Origin: Lachnospiraceae bacterium
GTDB lineage: Bacteria; Bacillota; Clostridia; Lachnospirales; Lachnospiraceae
Length of the DNA stretch: 35,101 nt
Reading direction: 5' to 3'
Assembly: GCA_017623215.1 (NCBI GenBank)
Contig: JAGAPO010000067.1
Coordinates: forward strand, 1-35,101
The translations under genes were made by a program, and so were the position numbers. Positions 33,175 through 35,101 of the stretch are shown one piece after another (position 1 is the stretch's first letter; every line of letters starts with the position of its first letter). The notes beneath the pieces are model-generated. The model made no database searches. It had not been told where the DNA came from and saw only the letters and a list, made by a program, of their open reading frames with translations.

Positions 33175-34569
33175 GTTTGGTTCGTCTACGTAGACATGAT
33201 TGATCTCACCGCGCGAATACACCGTGCCGTCCCCATACGGATCATCCAGAACAATTGCGTGAACATAGTCGGACACATCGGCAACGCGCTCGCCGTTCAC
33301 GAAGATGCGGCTCAGGTGAAGGTTGTCCACGACACAATTTGCATCCGGGTCGAATATCTCCCTGCCGTTTAACCGTACCGATTTCGGGCCGGCACAGACA
33401 AGGAAGGACATCGGATAAATATCCTTGCGCAGGGTAATGTGAATATTGTCAAGATATAGATTCCCGAGATTGGAGCCGATCTCGAAGCCGGCGAAGCTGC
33501 CAAGCTGCGGGTGCGAGTTCTTATACGGTTCAAAGCCCTCAAGAGGCCGTTCCAGAACAATCGAGATATCCTCGAAGAAAATATTATCACCACTTCCGAC
33601 GCCGCCGCGTTCCGGTTCACTGCCAAGTTCATAAGCGGCTGTCTGGTAATACAGCTTAAAGGTGCGGATTCCCTTTACATTCTTAATAATCGTATCCTGA
33701 AGTGCGCAGTCGACCGAGGTCCCGTCCTTATAATAGTAGATTCCGGGCAGAATGCGAAGCGCCTTATAGCGGCTGTCCTCGGAAAGCTCCAGATTCTGGC
33801 ATAATACCGTCTTCATCGGTCCGAAATTAATCGAGGAATCCTGCCAGTCATACAGATTCAGAGCTACAAGATCGTCGCCAACCTGTCCTTTTACGGAATC
33901 GATCAGGACCTTCTCGGTATTCCCATTAAAATGCAGACCATCCGCATAGCATTCGACGAATGTAATATTCCGGCAGACCACATTATTGATATTACCGAAC
34001 TGAACCGAGAAGCCGCCCGTGTGGGCGAACGTCATATTGGTAAGGGTCAGATTCGTCAGGTTGCTGAAGAGCATGCAGGCAGAGACGCCATAATAGCTGC
34101 GCTCCCTGTCATACATCCCGCTTCGTCCATATCCGGCTCGTTCCGTTCGGGACTCTTCCCAGCGTCCGCCGTTAATGGAAATGTTGCAATCCCGGTTCTT
34201 CTTATTCTCAGGAAAATGCGTTCCATCCTCCGGATGCTCGTTGCGAAACATCAGAACCGGAACCCCGGGGAGCTGGCGGATCACCGCGTTCGGATCCGCT
34301 TCAATATGCCGGTTGGAGGGAATGAGAACGGAATCATCAATGTAATAAGGCTCCTTGGATGCGGGGATAAAAAGAACTTCGTGTTCCTTCAGCGCTTCCC
34401 GGAACGCGTCAGTCCAGATAAGCCTTCCGTCTTCGGACGTGCGAACGAAAGAGCGATACGCAGTAAGGGAAACGGAATCTGTCAGCTTTGAGACGGCTTG
34501 CTGATTCGCGGTCTCCATATCATGTAAGGCTGTATAAATCGCCTGTTTTTTGTACGATGCATCATTCAT
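33172..34569 (-). CDS. GH28-like right-handed beta-helix protein, cytoplasmic
   Basis: A 465-residue protein. The N-terminal part is polar with no signal peptide. The middle and C-terminal parts are repeated short beta strands of a parallel beta-helix (LTNLTLTNMTFAHTGGF, NVVCRNITFVECYADGLHFN). DGLHFNG followed 20 residues later by VGDDLVALN corresponds to the NTDG and GDD catalytic region of glycoside hydrolase family 28. The G-H-G and R-I-K motifs of true polygalacturonases are not seen. It may act inside the cell on imported uronic-acid oligosaccharides or be a diverged family member. The start has AGGAGG ten bases upstream and an extended -10 promoter lies at 34618-34626. Confidence 0.72.
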   Translation of the reverse strand: MNDASYKKQAIYTALHDMETANQQAVSKLTDSVSLTAYRSFVRTSEDGRLIWTDAFREALKEHEVLFIPASKEPYYIDDSVLIPSNRHIEADPNAVIRQLPGVPVLMFRNEHPEDGTHFPENKKNRDCNISINGGRWEESRTERAGYGRSGMYDRERSYYGVSACMLFSNLTNLTLTNMTFAHTGGFSVQFGNINNVVCRNITFVECYADGLHFNGNTEKVLIDSVKGQVGDDLVALNLYDWQDSSINFGPMKTVLCQNLELSEDSRYKALRILPGIYYYKDGTSVDCALQDTIIKNVKGIRTFKLYYQTAAYELGSEPERGGVGSGDNIFFEDISIVLERPLEGFEPYKNSHPQLGSFAGFEIGSNLGNLYLDNIHITLRKDIYPMSFLVCAGPKSVRLNGREIFDPDANCVVDNLHLSRIFVNGERVADVSDYVHAIVLDDPYGDGTVYSRGEINHVYVDEPN

Positions 34570-34617
34570 TGCAGCAATACCTCCTGCTATATTCTTAATA
34601 AAAATTTGACTATTTGT

Positions 34618-34646
34618 ATTATAGCATATTAAAAAAAGGCTGACTA
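34618..34646 (-). promoter_or_regulatory. promoter of the beta-helix gene
   Basis: On the minus strand TATAAT (34618-34623) is preceded by TGC (extended -10), and TAGTCA lies at the -35 position with a 17-base spacer. Confidence 0.55.
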
Positions 34647-34738
34647 TAACAAATTTGCACTATCAGGGCGGAATAAGCGATTGATAGAGACGTGTCACGG
34701 CAAAGAGACACGCAACGGTATCCTGAGAGAATTTGCTT

Positions 34739-34767
34739 TTGTAATCCATAGGAAAGAATGCTATAAT
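34739..34767 (+). promoter_or_regulatory. strong plus-strand promoter before the window's right edge
   Basis: TTGTAA (34739-34744), a 17-base spacer, and TATAAT (34762-34767), with TGC before the -10 box. The transcript should begin near 34774 and read through the small gene proposed at 34806. Confidence 0.7.
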
Positions 34768-34805
34768 AGTGACGGCAGGTGCGTTCTGTCAGGGAGCACT
34801 TCATA

Positions 34806-34952
34806 GTGGGAGACGAATGCTACCGCAGCGTCTGCATCAAAGAAAAAATCCCTACAGGCGCCTCGCACAAGCCGGAAAAAAGCAAAGCCTTTATTAAAGA
34901 ATACGCAAAAGAAAAATACACAATACACTACTGCCGCGAATCGGCAGAATAG
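34806..34952 (+). CDS. possible 48-residue small protein, unknown
   Basis: A GTG at 34806 lies nine bases after AGGGAG and about 32 bases after the predicted transcription start. The frame runs 48 codons to a TAG at 34950-34952. The product starts MGDECYRSVCIKEK and is Lys/Glu/Tyr-rich toward the end (FIKEYAKEKYTIHYCRESAE), with three cysteines and no membrane segment. I do not recognise it. It could be a real small gene, the leftover end of a larger gene broken by the neighbouring insertion sequence, or a structured non-coding transcript, since GACG/CGTC and GGGA/TCCC pairings are possible. The rest of the stretch from 34570 to 35071 holds only promoters and short hairpins. Confidence 0.35.
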   Translation: MGDECYRSVCIKEKIPTGASHKPEKSKAFIKEYAKEKYTIHYCRESAE

Positions 34953-35000
34953 CGGAAACCCTGTTGAGGTACAATAGATAGGTAACACAAAAATAAAAAA

Positions 35001-35071
35001 GCAAGGATTCACTTTGATATGATATATTGGAGTTGTCGAGAAACCAATGCATCAGAAAGGAGAATCCTTGC
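35001..35071 (+). promoter_or_regulatory. inverted repeat covering the transposase ribosome binding site
   Basis: GCAAGGATTC (35001-35010) and GAATCCTTGC (35062-35071) are perfect reverse complements. The right arm lies between AAGGAG and the ATG at 35072. If transcription enters from outside, the RNA would fold and hide the translation start; a transcript starting inside the loop would not. This is a known way insertion sequences avoid activation by neighbouring promoters. Confidence 0.5.
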
Positions 35072-35101
35072 ATGTCGATTGTATCACAAGAGAAATACTA
35101 C
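35072..35101 (+). CDS. transposase, first ten codons
   Basis: An ATG after AAAGGAG begins MSIVSQEKYY and runs off the right edge. This N-terminus resembles helix-turn-helix/DDE transposases of the IS481/ISNCY-like type that I remember from gut Clostridia, but ten residues are not enough for a firm family call. The inverted repeat just upstream supports an insertion sequence. The left end of the element is probably between 34953 and 35001. Confidence 0.45.
   Translation, partial: MSIVSQEKYY

Noticed and set aside
34761..35012. 83-codon Phe/Cys-rich minus-strand frame near the right edge
   Set aside because: Composition is the mirror of Lys/Glu codons on the plus strand, and there is no ribosome binding site.

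Overview
The window looks like a piece of a spore-forming, low- to mid-GC Clostridia chromosome, most likely Lachnospiraceae. The reasons are near-consensus sigma-A promoters (TTGAxx-N17-TATAAT), strong AGGAGG ribosome binding sites, AddAB rather than RecBCD, an alpha/beta-type small acid-soluble spore protein, a TIGR04086-type membrane protein, and a ROK/xylulokinase sugar locus. I see no rRNA, tRNA or CRISPR array. Species is not determinable from the sequence alone.

Layout. 1-458: tail of what looks like an accessory element (start of a DUF6061-type protein, then a hairpin-rich gene-less stretch). 459-2051: PHP phosphoesterase (minus) and a small membrane protein. 2207-6421: a very large secreted 5'-nucleotidase with a chain of Ig-like modules. 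6671-8832: an NfeD/flotillin membrane-microdomain pair. 9030-9866: secreted Ig-like protein (minus). 10075-12450: an OmpR-type response regulator and its histidine kinase, separated by a structured spacer. 12494-12756: an independent ~225-nt non-coding RNA with its own promoter and terminator, read as 6S RNA. 13074-16284: NAD synthetase, DegV lipid-binding protein and a Crh-like HPr-fold protein. 16470-18968: rfbBDC for dTDP-L-rhamnose. 19037-19489: a membrane-anchored unknown (minus). 19710-26968: addB-addA, followed by the spore protein and a diacylglycerol kinase-type enzyme. 28382-31291: divergent ROK repressor and xylulokinase. 31446-34569: sugar-phosphate isomerase-like protein, PAP2 phosphatase and a cytoplasmic GH28-like beta-helix protein. 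34739-35101: a possible small gene and the first codons of an insertion-sequence transposase.

How the parts fit. Most blocks are ordinary housekeeping or cell-envelope functions: dTDP-rhamnose supply, PAP2 and lipid kinase for lipid-phosphate turnover, flotillin for membrane organisation, a two-component system for envelope or nutrient sensing. AddAB repairs double-strand breaks and lies next to a DNA-binding spore protein. The xylulokinase is controlled by the divergent ROK protein, with two operator-like palindromes in the shared promoter region.

The most unusual signals are non-coding. (1) Two copies of a structured element begin within two bases of a stop codon (10774 and 16286). They share the sequence around CACAGATTTGTGCCG and each has a stem of about 14 bp whose sequence differs but whose pairing is kept. 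(2) A 72-bp three-hairpin block at 29670-29741, flanked by an exact 11-bp direct repeat, looks like a small mobile palindromic element inserted in the xylulokinase leader. (3) Degenerate 15-16-bp tandem repeats lie on both sides of the isomerase gene. (4) An inverted repeat lies over the ribosome binding site of the transposase at the right edge.
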